A stretch of DNA of 64,000 nucleotides from Xenoacremonium recifei (GCA_012184525.1 WOFQ01000002.1:1364001-1428000); one strand, 5' to 3'; counted from the first letter of the stretch, positions 11,294 through 23,632 are shown. Program-made: numbers and translations. The notes: generated by a model not told the origin, from the sequence alone.

Positions 11294-12551
11294 CGCGGCA
11301 AAGAGTAGTATCAGCAGTATCACACCTGAGGCTCTCGCCTCAACTCAGCACACCAGCCAACAAGCTCGAGACCAGTTTAACTGATGGCAGCAGATAAGGA
11401 GGCTTCCCGATCCGGGTTAATGACAGCGCCGCCGGTGAGATGGTGCGGAGTCTACCCCAGCTTGTTTGGCCAGCCCTGTTCGCTCCCGCAGCTTCGAGAT
11501 ACGCCTGATTGGCTCCCGGGTCATCGGCAAATCAGACTGAAGGCAATGTGACGTGTGTTTCAAGAGGAAGTGATTGGGAGAGAGTGCGCGAGAGGGCGTG
11601 GTTGAGAGGGTTTAGGAGGAGATAAGCCTAGGCTAAGGCGTTCCCGTTCGACCCCCGGTCTGCTCCCGTGCGTCGCTGTATCTTAGACTCGAGACGGGCC
11701 TTATCTCCAGGTTATCGGGGAATCAGGCCGATAACCAGCCTCTTGTTAGGAACTTCTGGCGTTTCTGCCCTTCGTTTGGCTTTCCCCGGTCCAAACCCCG
11801 AACCTCGTGTCGAAGAAGATCCCAGGATATTCGGCTATCGCTTATCACGGCCGCCTACCGTGGGCTCGCGCATTCCTGTGCTTGTGGGGGCGATTGATGT
11901 TTCCATGATCATGAGCTCTTCGTATCTTCACGGTCAAGGATCGTAAACCCGCAGTTGAACCCCAACTCAGTTGGGACGAATATTGGATGAAGTGTTTAAT
12001 TGCTTTTCTCAAGTACAGAACATAAGATTTTCTCAGGCCTTGGCTATAAGATTGAAGACAATTGATCAATTCGGGGTAGAAGATGCGACATCCAAGGACT
12101 TACCAGACATCTGACAATTACGAATGTTCGTCTCGTCCAATTGAGGGTGCTGACAACGCAATTAGACTACCGGGATCTGGGGTCAAGATAAACGAGATAG
12201 CAAGATCGAATATCAGTCAAAGCACATCCTACTAGCGTTCGATAAAAGATAGCTTATGTGTGTGTTGGCTGATGTTGCAGACAGGGCCGTAGCAAACCGA
12301 GAAAGGGCGGCGTCAATGAGCACCAATGCTGTCACGAAGCGGTCCAGAGAAGGATATCATCGGTAAGATAAAGCTGTCAGGTGGAACGAGATCCCTGCAG
12401 GATTCGTACATTTGGTCCGGACGACGCTCGAGACATCGGAACTCGTGAGAGTTAGTGGACACCTTGGGACCCGAGGCGCTGGTCCCCCCGGCCTTCTCTC
12501 CAACGGAGCATAGAACGGTCCCCTCCGCTTCCGACATATGCTATTACATTC
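11294..12551. other. Spacer containing the siderophore transporter promoter
   Basis: No gene is visible. The half next to 11293 is the promoter side of the siderophore transporter and contains the GATA words listed separately. The half next to 12552 is the 3' side of the antiporter gene. Confidence 0.45.
11392..11706. promoter_or_regulatory. Cluster of AGATAA (HGATAR) words upstream of the siderophore transporter
   Basis: AGATAA occurs at 11392-11397 and 11620-11625 on the plus strand and at 11701-11706 on the minus strand (TTATCT), 99 to 413 bp upstream of the transporter ATG at 11293. Iron-sensing GATA repressors (SreA/SRE/Fep1 family) bind ATCWGATAA-like sites upstream of siderophore genes. 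The sites here match only the core, so iron control is inference. Confidence 0.35.
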
Positions 12552-14252
12552 CTACAGCACCCCCCATGACCCAAGAACATTTCTGTTTCCGTCTCTACTT
12601 TGCCCCTGACTTCGGATCTCAAGCCTCTTCACTCGATTTACCAAGACGCCAACACATAGAGGCCCAACCATCGTGCAAAGGAAGATCGCCCAGTTGATAA
12701 CAAGGAACAACTCCGACTGGCCGCCGATCCCATCTTGGGCAAATATGCCTTTGCTCTCTGCAAGGGCTGCGATTAGGAAACCAATCTCTCCCCGAGCCAA
12801 CATTCCGAGGCCAAGAATACACGCAGGATAGAGAGAGATGGGACTTTCCACCGTCCCTGTATGCTGAGCAGCTGGGCCAGCTATAGGTTGTGTCTCAGTG
12901 GTGTCTCGCATCCGCAGGGTCTCAGGTGCATTGGGTCTTTCCACAGCCGTGGAATTAGCCTCGCTGCATTGGACGCCTGGAGAAAGTTTCTTGGGAAATT
13001 TTGGTGAAGTCGAAGCAAGCCGTTTGATCGTAGCGATCGAAGCACGCAGGGGAACTCCGAATGGCACCAGCCAAGTTCCACAGACCAATTTTCCGGTCGC
13101 CATCAGAACGCTATACACAAGTCCGCGCCATATTGTGTGTCCTGAGAACAGATCTCGGACCGGGATTGAAAAGCCTATAGAGGCCTTGTCATGTCAATAA
13201 CGTTTATGGTCGTAGTAAATAGGGCAAAGACTTACAAAAAAGAAAGGTTTAAGAATAGACTCCACCACCGGTTTGTAATAATGATCATACACTTCCATTT
13301 CCAATTCACCGATAGGTACGACAGTTGCGGACGACTCAGTGGCAGGAGTGTTGACGTGAGGAACCTCACTATGCCACCAACTGACGGCTGCGCCGGCCAT
13401 GTAGGCAGCAAGAAGGCTCGAAGTTCCTGCAAAGGTTCCTCCGATCACTAAAGCGGCCAATAGAAGAGTCTCGAGGACAAATGCCGTGTGCTTCTGTTTG
13501 AGCATTTCGTTGAACTTGCTCCCTGGAGAGGCCTCACGCATGGTGTTGAGCTTGACAGTCAAGGGTCTGACACCAAACTTGCACGACAAGGGAACAACAA
13601 CCGCAAAGGCCACAGAGACCAGAATCGGTCTCAACACAGTAGCGGCCGTGATGCTTGAGTCTCCCAGGTTCGAGATGACCTGGACCATAATCAGGCCTAG
13701 AACGTCATCCATCATCGCAGCACTGGTGAGAACGACCCCGAGCCGAGTGGAAGACAATCCGCTCGAGCGCAGAATTGTAAACGTTGTCCCCAGACTTGTG
13801 GAACAAAGAGCTGCTCCAGCTGCGAATGCTTGCAAATTCGTTATGCCAAGCATTGGCCGTAAGATGAACGACAAGGCAATCGGAACACTCGTGCCTGTGA
13901 GAGCCACGGCGGACGACAAGGCAAAGTTTGCTTTCAAAGATGGGAAAGAAGTAGAAAGACCGCCTACTTAAATTTAGTAGATAGTTAAATCCAGTAGACA
14001 ATTACTCTTACCTTCGTAAACAACGAGTATTAGGCCGAGATATCCAAGTTGAACGACCGCATTCTGAAAGTCGTCAGAGAGCCAGTCAGAGCCTGGAGCT
14101 CCCCATGCCATTCCAACGATGATCTGTCCAACAAGGCCGCAATAAAAAAGTTTATCCAGACAGAAATTGACGACGACGAGCAATAGGAGAAACCCTGAAA
14201 GGATGATGAGGGTAATGATGGAAGGTTCGTGATACGGGAGCGCTGACTCCAT
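12552..14252 (-). CDS. CPA2-family cation/proton antiporter (KefB/NhaP-like membrane domain)
   Basis: Three exons on the minus strand: 14252-14012, 13963-13236 and 13184-12552. They sum to 1602 nt, or 533 residues. The product is a polytopic membrane protein of about 11-12 helices that would exchange Na+ or K+ for H+. Typical elements are GLVGQIIVGMAWG, YEGGLSTSF across the first junction, the ALTGTSVPIALSF helix, MMDDVLGLIMVQV with the paired Asp residues expected in the transport site, and FFFASIGFSIP...DLFSG...IWRGLVYS across the second. It lacks the long cytosolic C-terminus of KHA1-type proteins, so it is a short fungal member. The second intron (13185-13235) uses an AAG acceptor; a TAG 10 nt downstream would shift the frame. 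A hydrophilic insert of about 60 residues precedes the last membrane helices. Ion preference is unknown. Confidence 0.85.
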
Positions 14253-14892
14253 CGTAACTGTAATGAGCTACCTCCAACTGTGAATTTATGGCCGTCGTCG
14301 ATCCATATTAGTGAAACACAGATTTGTCGTTGTCAATCGGGCAGTATCAGTCGCTGCACGTGGATGATCTTGAACAGTACGAGGAAGATCAAATGCCTCG
14401 ACGTGATTTCACCGCGATACCGTCATTCCAGCACGTGATCTACAACGGGTCGGGCATTTGTGACGATGACATCCTCTCCATGCAACTTCAAAGGCTTGAA
14501 GTTTAGCATATTAACATGAGATCGCCCCAAGAAATCCTTGAAAACACATACATTCATATTTACCTGCTTATCGTGGAAATATCACCATCCAAGCTACGCA
14601 CTCAGAGATGGTCGAAATTCGAGATGTCAGTATAGGGTATGCTAGAATATCAGCCGAATTCTGATTGGGCAAGGCGACTTCTAGCCACCGTTTCTTGATA
14701 AGGAGTGGGCAGTCTGGCAATGGATGGCGGGGTGATAAGATAAGGGCCAGGAGTTTTTCCCCTCTGTCGAGGTGCGTTGTGACTCAATCCAAGACAAGAC
14801 AGCCCAACCTCCCCCTATCGAGCCATCCTCTGACCGCCAGTCGCCTTCGGCAGCACCCTCACTCGGACGAAGACGATCGCAACAGCTTCACC
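14253..14892. other. Divergent intergenic region between the antiporter and AsnRS genes
   Basis: This 640-bp segment must contain the promoters of both flanking genes. From 14665 it is open in frame with AsnRS but has no in-frame ATG before 14893. I see no separate gene. Confidence 0.5.
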
Positions 14893-16659
14893 ATGGCGAC
14901 GATTTACATTGACGAAGACATTGGCAAAGACAAGCCCACGCAGCTCGGCACCGAGGAGTCGCCCTTCAAGACGCTCCAGTTCGCCTATCTCCAGCACCCC
15001 GGCGAGACCCAATACCTCACGCGCAAGTCCCAGAACGCCGACGATGAGCTGGCAAAAGAGTGGAAGCCGGCCGCAAAGTCGGCGTTGAAGAAGGCTGTCA
15101 ACTTCTTCGAGGCGCAAAAGAAGAAGGCTGCCCGCGAGCAGGAACTCACGCTCCGACGGAAGCAGGAGGAGGACGAGCGACAGAAGGTCCTGGAGAAGGC
15201 CAAGGCGATTGTCCTTAAGGAGGATACTAGCCTGCCTGCACCTATCAAGATCCGGCTTGACGAGACGGGCGACCACATCAAGCTGCGCGATGCGAAGGAC
15301 GCGGCGAGCGAGGGAACCCGAGTGCGCGTGGTTGGTCGCGTGTATCGCGAGCGGAAACAGAAGGACATGATCTTCATCACTCTGCGAGACGGATACGGCT
15401 TCATGCAGGTCATTCTCTCCGGACAACTGGCCAAGACGTACGATGCCATCACCATTACCCGAGAGACCTCTATGGAGATCTTCGGTGTCATGTGCGCTGT
15501 CCCCGAGGGTGCTCGCGCGTGGCTCAACCGCGAACTCCATGCCGACTTCTACAAGATCCCCTCGCATTGGAAGGCTGCCGGCGGCGACGACGCCATCACC
15601 AACCGAGTGTCGGCTGGCGCAGATCCGTCCAAGTTGCTCGACTTGCGCCACCTCACCCTCCGAGGCGAGACTGCCGCCTCGGTCATGCTGGTCCGTGACG
15701 CTGTCGAGTTCGCCTTCAACCAGGCCTACAAGGAGGTGACCTTCCGCAAGGTCAGCCCTCCTGCTCTCGTCCAGACCCAGGTCGAGGGCGGTGCTACGTT
15801 GTTCAAGTTTGACTACTATGGCGAGGACGCATTCCTTACCCAATCCTCCCAGCTCTACCTCGAGACCTGCCTTCCTTCAATGGGCAACGTCTACTGTATC
15901 GAGAAGTCTTTCCGTGCCGAGAAGTCCCTGACCCGACGACATCTCTCAGAATACACCCACATCGAGGCCGAGTTGGACTTCATCACCTTCGACGACCTCT
16001 TGACACATCTTGAGTCGCTGATCTGCCGCGTACTGGAACTTACAATGGCGGATCCCCTCGTTGCCAAGCAGATCAAGGAGCTCAACCCCGAGTTCCAGAT
16101 GCCCGAGCGACCCTTCATGCGCATGAAGTACTCCGATGCCATCGACTGGCTGGTGAAGCACGATATCCCCAACGAAGAGGGCGAGCCTCACAAGTTCGGT
16201 GACGATATTGCCGAGGCTGCTGAGCGACGCATGACCGACATCATCAACAAGCCCATCTTCCTCACGCACTTCCCTGTGGAGATCAAGGCCTTCTATATGC
16301 AGAAAGACCCAGAGGACCTGCGTGTCACGGAGAGTGTGGACTGCCTGATGCCCGGAGTTGGTGAGATTGTGGGTGGCTCAATGCGTTTGGACGACTACGA
16401 TGCTCTGATGGCTGCGTTCAAGCGAGAGGGCATCGACCCTGCCCCCTACTACTGGTACACTGACCAGCGAAAGTAAGTCACGCCCGGTTCTTCGGAAATA
16501 TGTTCGAATTGTAGCTAACATATCGTCTGCAGGTACGGCAGCTCTCCCCACGGTGGCTACGGTCTGGGACTTGAGCGCTTCCTCGCCTGGCTGTGCAAGC
16601 AGCACACGGTCCGTGACTGTTGCTTGTACCCTCGCTACATGGGCCGTTGCAAGCCTTAA
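14893..16659 (+). CDS. Cytoplasmic asparaginyl-tRNA synthetase
   Basis: Two exons, 14893-16472 and 16533-16659, give 568 residues. The 60-nt intron has a GTAAGT donor and a GCTAAC branch point. The enzyme charges tRNA-Asn with asparagine for cytosolic translation and belongs to class IIb. The first 110 residues are charged, with a Lys/Glu-rich helix (roughly residues 55-110). An OB-fold anticodon-binding domain follows ([15 protein letters not shown] to FMQVIL, about 142-176). The class II core then has motif 2 around [21 protein letters not shown] (about 340-360) and motif 3 in [11 protein letters not shown]. The C-terminus [14 protein letters not shown] is typical of AsnRS and differs from AspRS, which ends in a Phe-Pro-Arg-Asp element. 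The ATG at 14893 fits the family N-terminus ([11 protein letters not shown]) and has a good context (CACCATGG in the sequence around it). Confidence 0.96.
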
Positions 16660-19600
16660 ACGAATCATGACGGGATGTTATTGCGGTAGTAGAGCGACAT
16701 AAAGTTGGTGGGCAAGGTCGGAAAAGCTTCGAATCGGCCGATTGTGTCAAGACCGAAAGAGATAGATAGATATCATCTGCGGCTACGTTTGAACGAGATC
16801 CATAGAAATGGTTTGTACACTTGACAGCGAGTTCGATGAAAAAGAGACTGTTCTAGAAGGTCTGAAGTCAGCGCAAGTTCTTCGTAATTGTTCAGTGAAG
16901 GCAGTTGTTCAAGAGGTACAGCAAAAGCCCTCAACTGAGCAGAAACAGCCATGAACTCGGCCTCTGCGTGCAAATGTCATGACCGTAGCACTGTGGTCTT
17001 CGGAAAGCATCCAACACGAAACGCCTACCTACACAGCAGAATGGCAACGAGGACAGGAGTGTGTTCGCCTTCTGATTCACGTGGAATCTCAGAGGTCTGA
17101 TCGGATATGTTCGGGAAAGGGGCTGACCGAGGTCTGACCAAAAGCCCACGATAGGGGTGAGGACTTCGGTGAGACATGCCCTGCCAGTTTTGCGGACAAG
17201 GGTGAAGATTCCAAGCAAGTTTTTTCCCTTGCGGCCTTGCCTTCAATCTCCCCAGAAGGTATGCTTTGTGACATTCAGCGTTGCATCTCGGTCACAGAGT
17301 AGGTCAAACTGGCCGACGGAGAAGGATGTCCTGGTCCCTTCAGTATCAAAGTTATCCTAGTCATAGAAGCAAGGGACTTGGGATAGTTCTAGGTCTCGAA
17401 GTGATCAATCGCTTTTCTGTCGGGTCGCGAACGGTCGAAGCAACGTTAAGGAGGCGAAGTCGATAGTTCATCTCGGAACGAGAGGCTTACCGTCAACTAT
17501 TGAAGTTTCCTAAACTAAGGCACCGTTATACTATCATCATACTTGTATTATGGTGTTACAAAGGGAGCGATGAAGTGTTCTGTCTAGAACTCCGATGTTA
17601 CTCCATGCGACAGCGATGTTTACCCCCGTCGGAAGTTGAGTTCAATAGCTTCATACAAAAGCAAACAAGCAATCTCCACCACCTACACCAAGGACATCAC
17701 CCAGAACTGATTAGTGCTCCCATTCTAAGGTACTCTAAAAGTTCGGAATCACAGACGGACTAGGCGACGAAACCAGCGGACTGAGTCTAGGAAAAGCCAC
17801 CGGCAGTTGGAGTGTTCACCACTAAGGGTTGACATGGCTTAGGAGGACACGACGAATCGGAACCATGACATACACAAGGCGAATGTCGCCTGTAAAGTCT
17901 TACCCTGTGACTACTCATTTGGTGGCTGAATCCTCAAGCGGGCGCTATTATACGGCTCCCGTTTGTCGTGACTCGACTTTGCGGGCTGTTTTGCGAGTCA
18001 TGTGTGTTGGGAGTAAGAAACGTGGGAGGCCTGCAGCAGAGCAACTAGGTTCCGAGCATGTGGTCTGACACAAACAATCGAGCTTCGTGGAGGATTCTCG
18101 AAGTCTTGGCTTTTCAGCTTGTGAAAAGAGAATACAAGATCCCTCGGCTAGAAGACACTGAAAGAAATCCCTCCATGTAACGTACTGTTGGCGGTAACAA
18201 CAAAACGCTTTGACAGTTACTCCGCAGTGCTCCCGGAGGTTTATTAACAGCAACCGTAAAGAGCCCGGCCGGCGCTGAGCTTGGCAAAGATCTTCAGGTC
18301 TACTTGTATTGAACGCCGTGGCTGGGGAACGACCGGGGCATCGCAGCTGGACCACGGAAGAAACCCTCGCGGCAAACTCGGATGCCCGATAGGAATATGC
18401 AGCTGTGATGTTTCCTCCCTCCTCGTGGAGAAGCTAGCTCACCGGAAGCCAGACGGCGTCACAGCGCCCGTCGAGTTGCCACACGCCATCGGGGGTTCTT
18501 CGCGGGCGCGCCATCCCGACCCGTCCGTCTATACCGACCTGCCCGGTGAAGACCATCGTGCGCAGGTACGGTATAGGTCCGCACTCTGAGTGTCTGGTAG
18601 CGAATGCGCCTGCATGGTTATTAGGGCAACGCGCCCCAATAGGACGGCGAGGGCGTCGCCCACTTCCCGTGCCTGACTCGCTACCACGCTGCACGGGAGA
18701 CGGTTTGACACTGCAATTGACGAATGCAACGCTGTGGCTGCAGATTCTTCAGAAGCCAAGACATTCTTAGCTCGGCTGGCACGCTGGAAGTCGCTTCAGG
18801 TACCAGGAGATGGGTTGGTGGGACGGTTGTTGTGGCGTTGTTGGTCGCTGAAGGATTCAGAGTAACATCGCTTTAAAGAGGGGTTATCAATCGCCGCGGT
18901 CGAGAAAGTCGTCTTGTTTGAGATGTCACTGCCTCTGCTAAAACAGTGAGGCCTCTGATACACGACGGGACGAGTCTCGGAAAACGGGGACAAGGCCGCG
19001 GATCAAATTACGGGCCTGCAGGGGCAAACTGGCTCTGTGGGTTAAAATATGCCCATGATGTGCCTTATGCTTGAATTGGAGGTTATCTTCATCACTTCTC
19101 GGTGCGGTGGCATGTGGGCCAGCTGGACTCATCAAGCCACTATGTATGGAGCGGCAGACACTCCCGCGTCAGACACGTCAGGCCACTTTATTAAGTAAAT
19201 GGAGAGAAGTTGCAGTCGGTCTCTGGCGAAGGAAGCTTTCAATGGGTCCGGCTCGCCCAGAAGCCCGTGCGAGCGTCTTCGGAGGAGGGCAGCCGAAGTG
19301 GGCGACAGGTTCCGGTCTGATAGTCTTGGTTTACCTAACTGCAACCCTCGCAACCCTTGCAATCTGCCTCACATCTAGCCCGGAAATCTCATCGTTTGGT
19401 TGTGAGAGGTTCGCTAGCAGGGGAGGCTTCAGGGTAATCCTAGCAGAACGGCCGGGGAATATTCCAGGACGATCAGGGGTCAGACTAGGTGGTGGGCCCG
19501 CGGATGGTCCGGTCCCCCTTAGATTCGTTCTTAATCCCGGTTCAACCGATCTTTGACGAAAGGTCCAAATGGTATGGGTGTTTCCGGGCGTTACGTACGC

Positions 19601-20065
19601 CTTGAAGAAGTGACGGCGTGAACTCTGTTTTCGAGCTGAAGTCCGGATGGACTGGGAACCCGGACAATACGTCGGTTGAGGTAGCCGTTTTCAGTCCGTG
19701 ATGTGTGTGGGCTTCCCCAGGAACACTCTCAAACGGCCCGTCAGGAATAGTCGCTTAGGCGAGAGCTAGAATGTCATTGTCTGCGGGAGGCGGGGAGTCG
19801 GGGACTATAGCACTGCCTGCACACTAGGGAGGCTTGGGCCATTAAGCGCTGTTATGACAGGGGCTACATACTGGGAAGACGTCCCAATGGGTGAAGAATC
19901 AGACACAATGTTGAAAACATGATAGCAAGTTGACCAAGTTAAAGTTGTATTGACATATCGTCACCGACGGGGCAAAATTGAAGGCCGTCGGTGACCGCTC
20001 TGGGCGTTGCTGCGCGAATGGAAGCTATGTACAAAGCTTTACTCTCCAAAATCTTCCACCAATAT
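16660..20065. other. 3.4-kb gene-free region
   Basis: I find no spliced or unspliced coding model. Frames up to 161 codons exist (for example 19071-19556 plus) but are Arg/Gly/Ser-rich without domains, as expected of chance frames in GC-rich DNA. No tRNA A/B-box pair, repeat array or transposase is seen. The first few hundred bases should be the AsnRS 3' UTR, and the end next to 20066 that of the tyrosinase. Confidence 0.5.
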
Positions 20066-21451
20066 TTACAGGTAGACGTAGCAGAAAGGACCAGAAAGGG
20101 TGCTCATGAGGTCCTTGATCTGTCGCGACGGGCCAACCCAACCATAGGTGACATAGTCATCGAAGGTAGTGTTAGCGCTGGCGGGGGAGTTCAGGAAGGT
20201 GTTCGTGCCCATCAGAGCAATGTCACCGTACTGGCGCTGGGCAGGGCTCATCATCTGCCAGATCCACCAGACTCGGTCAATCATGGAGTGGTGGAGGTAG
20301 AAGGCAGGGTCACCGGGCGAGACGTAGACATCACGGCCGGGGTCGCCGCCCAGGGTGTAGTGTCCGCCACCGTGGACGCCGATGTTACCAGAGCCGGGCA
20401 CGCCCTGCATCTGCATCTCGAAGTCGTAGACGTTGTTGTTGTTCATGATGAGTGACAGAACTGCCGAGGCGTTGGCGTAGCGCTGGTTCACGGTGTCGCT
20501 CAGGTCACGCTTGAGGCAGCGAGGGTTGTAGTCCAGGGGGTTGCCGCTGGGGGCGGTCTCCTCCGTGCCGCCAGGGACGTCGAGCGCGGCAGGCCCGAGG
20601 TTGACGGACATGTTCTTGAAGGGACCGGAGGTGACGCATCCGCCGCCAGAGCCGGCGGGGAGGTAGACAGGAGGCAGGCCGCTGGAAGCACCGAGGACAA
20701 TGTCAGCTTGGTCGGGGATGTACACTCCATCGCCGGACATGGAAGTGGCGCTGCCGTCGAAGATGGGAGACTTGTGAAGACCAGTGACAGCAGTCTTGGC
20801 CCAGTCCCAGTACTGTTTGAGTTTCTGTTAGCCACGAGTAAGGATGATAAGGGTGGCTAGGGCATGACTTACGGGCTGGGTGCCAGTGTAGCCACACTCG
20901 TCTCGCAGGGCCTCCTCGTACATCCAGGTGAAATACCTGTGCCAGACCAAGAAGTTACCAGTGTAATGGATCACCAAGGTCTGGTTGATGTGGGTAACGA
21001 CCCAGTCATCGAAGCGAGTCTTCGCTCCAGAAGCCACCGTAGACGGGGTCTTGGCTGGCTTGGACTGGAGGCACTGGACCGCAGCGATGTAGGCCTTACG
21101 CTGGGAGGTTGAGAGCGCGCCCCTGATTTTCATGCAGTGTTAGATCGTGGGATCTCGGGTTTCATGCTTGGAATAGCTGTCTGTGTGAAGGAATCCTACG
21201 TACCATTCCCTGCGGATGCGGACGTTAGACCAGTTGCAGGTGCTGTCACGCTTAGCAGCATCGGTAGCGATCGCCTGGGCCTGGTCGAAGGCAGAGGACG
21301 CCAGATCAGCAAGCTGATCAAGAGCCTCAGTTGCCTCCGCCGTGGCGGTAGCAGTGGTAGTGGCCTCCTGGGGCTGGGGAAGAGGTGCAGGAGAAGCCAC
21401 AACCGCCGAGACGGCGTTGAGTGCAAGCAAAGTCAGAAGTCCGGCACGCAT
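20066..21451 (-). CDS. Secreted tyrosinase-domain copper oxidase
   Basis: Three exons on the minus strand: 21451-21204, 21122-20873 and 20824-20066, totalling 418 residues. The product is a type-3 copper enzyme expected to hydroxylate or oxidise phenols to quinones outside the cell. It starts with a signal peptide (MRAGLLTLLALNAVSAVVA). An Ala/Thr/Glu-rich propeptide-like segment follows. The CuA site lies around residues 124-142 (THINQTLVIHY and FLVWHRYF). The CuB site has VHGGGHY near 316 and DPAFYLHHSMIDRVWW near 343-352, giving the histidines needed for two coppers. It ends soon after CuB, so it resembles the short secreted fungal tyrosinase-like proteins rather than long cytosolic tyrosinases with a C-terminal lid domain. 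Introns are 81 and 48 nt, GT-AG. The substrate and any role in pigment formation are not shown by the context. Confidence 0.9.
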
Positions 21452-23632
21452 GTTGACAGTCGATCAAATTGAGACGATTGATGAAAGAGATCGACAAGGA
21501 TGCACAGCTCTCGACACCTTTTGTCTGGACTGAAGAAGGGTGAGGGGGACGTGAAGCAGTGATGGCTCTCCCAGCCCAAGGGACTATATACATGCACGTC
21601 AAGAACCCATGGCGAGGACTAAAAGGAGCCAAGAGGGGCTATGGCAACACCATTGACTACGCGAAGGCATCTCCAATGCGTTGCTCCCCCCTGATTCCGG
21701 ACAAGACGGCAGAGCTATGGCCCAGAAGAGGGCCAGGGCATGGCCCAAAATGGGAGGACTACGGGAACTCGGCCATTGAATCCTGGGGCGAAGCGGAGGA
21801 GGATTGCGTACGCTCCGGTGTTTGTGCCAGAGACAGGACCACGTTCTCGTCCGCGATGTTGAGCCGTGATGAGGGAGCCGCATGAAATCCAACGCTTCAG
21901 TTCACATGGCCGGCTCCCCTAGACGGTTCCACTGCGACATTGATGGTGTGATGTCTGCTTGTGAGGGGAGATGGCAGGGTCAAAGCTGTCTCGCTTGACA
22001 GGGTCCTGGACGATAGATTGCAGAGACGAGATCAGATTCGGCCATGCAGTCCATGATCCATGGTTACAAGCACCTATCTGGAGCTCATTGGCCACTAGCC
22101 GGGATGTGGGCAGTCAGAGGAGCGCTCTCGGGCGCATCTACAGGGTCGTCGCCTGGGTTATTACGGAGCAGGCTGTTGGCGCATGGCAACAACGTGGTGA
22201 GCCAGGCACCGCGAGTTGAGGATGACACGATGCTTCGCTATGGCATCTAGCGAGGAACAGCGTCGCATCGCTGGAGTTGCCACCTGCAACGCTGTGTTGG
22301 AGGGGGATGCATATATCGCCGCTCGGGCTGCGGTCGATATAGACGAGGGCCAACCGCGTCTATTGAAATCCCTAAATCTAACCTTGTTATTGCCGTCCGG
22401 CAGCCGGCACATCACTGGGGAACGCCCAGCGGAAAGCTTCGACCGCTGGGAGGTTCTAAGCGAGCCCTCTCTCTCCCCCGCGCGTCCTCAACAGGGATCG
22501 GAGCGCAGAGATGACAGGGGCCAGCCCGTCCGAACGCCAACTTGCGCTTGGCACAAACAAAGCAGACAGGGGTGATGAGTCGGACGGCCGGTGGAGGCTG
22601 CTACTGATCCGGAAGGGTTCCGTGCCGTCGAGGCTGATCCGCAGCGCCAACGCCAGCGAGGGGGGGGATAAGCCAGGCTCAATCTCGACTGCGCCAGCGT
22701 ACCAGAGGCGGTCCAGGCGGCGCCAGCCAGCAAACTCCCCGTGCGTGCAAATCATTCCCTCCAGCGCATTCCCGCGATCACGATCCCCTACTGTAATGGC
22801 GACCTCGTGCTCAACGTGGCAGATCCATCGATGATCATGGCTGTCGACAACTCGATCGGCGTCAATTGGGTCCTGCATTGGATGGAAGCTTCCTTCGATC
22901 CTTCGATGCATGTAATCGAGCACAACCAACCGTGTCTCAGATGGAAACAAAGCAATGTGAGAGAGTGTTGGCTCCAATGACATTCTACCGTCCGGCCCGC
23001 ACGCCACGGAGCAGGCCCTCCTCCACGAGCCTCGATAGCACTCGTCCCCCTAATTTCCGTCTTAACAGCCTGAACTTAGGTGAGGGGGCCCCTGCATTGA
23101 TGATACAGGGCGATGCAGTCACAGAGCGAGACAGCCGCCGGTCAATTCTTCAATGCATGCCCAGCTGGCCCTAGACTGCCTTAGCCTTCCGACGGGACTG
23201 GGCCTGCTGCGGCTTTTTCCTTGGAATGGGTGGTCTTACGGGAGGAACCAAGAAATCCAAGTCCGGATCCGTGCCCTGAATGGACTGATTGCTGCGGCTC
23301 GGTTGCATTGGCTAGGACCTTGTCTTGGGCCATGACATCCAGACTCGAACTCCAGGGGCAATGCTGCGTGACCATGTGGCGTCCTGGGATCTTTCCAAGA
23401 TCAGGGAAGGTGTCAGTGGCGCTTCATGTCTTGTCTGCATTCTGGATAGCACATCGTTAGTCGAAGCCGCATCGTGCTCGAGGTCTCACTCGAGGTCTTA
23501 CATGCAGTTTCCACGTGCTGAAGAACTAAGAAAGGAGACCCCTCCTGCAGGATCCGTTCCTCTTTTCATATGCTCGTGTCCCTCTCTCCGCTGTTCCTCC
23601 AGTTCTGGGCATGCAAACCTGAGTGATCGACC
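21452..23632. other. 2.2-kb divergent intergenic region
   Basis: This separates the 5' ends of the tyrosinase and the rhodopsin-domain gene and should hold both promoters. Many overlapping frames exist on both strands, none with a domain or a consistent splice model. Nothing else is recognised. Confidence 0.5.
21585..21590 (-). promoter_or_regulatory. Probable TATA box of the tyrosinase gene
   Basis: TATATA on the minus strand lies about 135 bp upstream of the tyrosinase ATG (21451), a plausible distance for a core promoter with a leader of about 100 nt. The assignment rests on position only. Confidence 0.45.

Noticed and set aside
14815..15843. 342-codon minus-strand frame opposite AsnRS
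   Set aside because: Shadow of the highly biased codons of the AsnRS gene on the other strand.
19071..19556. 161-codon plus-strand open frame
   Set aside because: Arg/Gly/Ser-rich text with no domain, no splice model and no constrained segments; typical of chance frames in GC-rich spacer.
19530..19556. GGTTCAA word resembling a tRNA B box
   Set aside because: No matching A box or acceptor stem in the preceding 70 bases.
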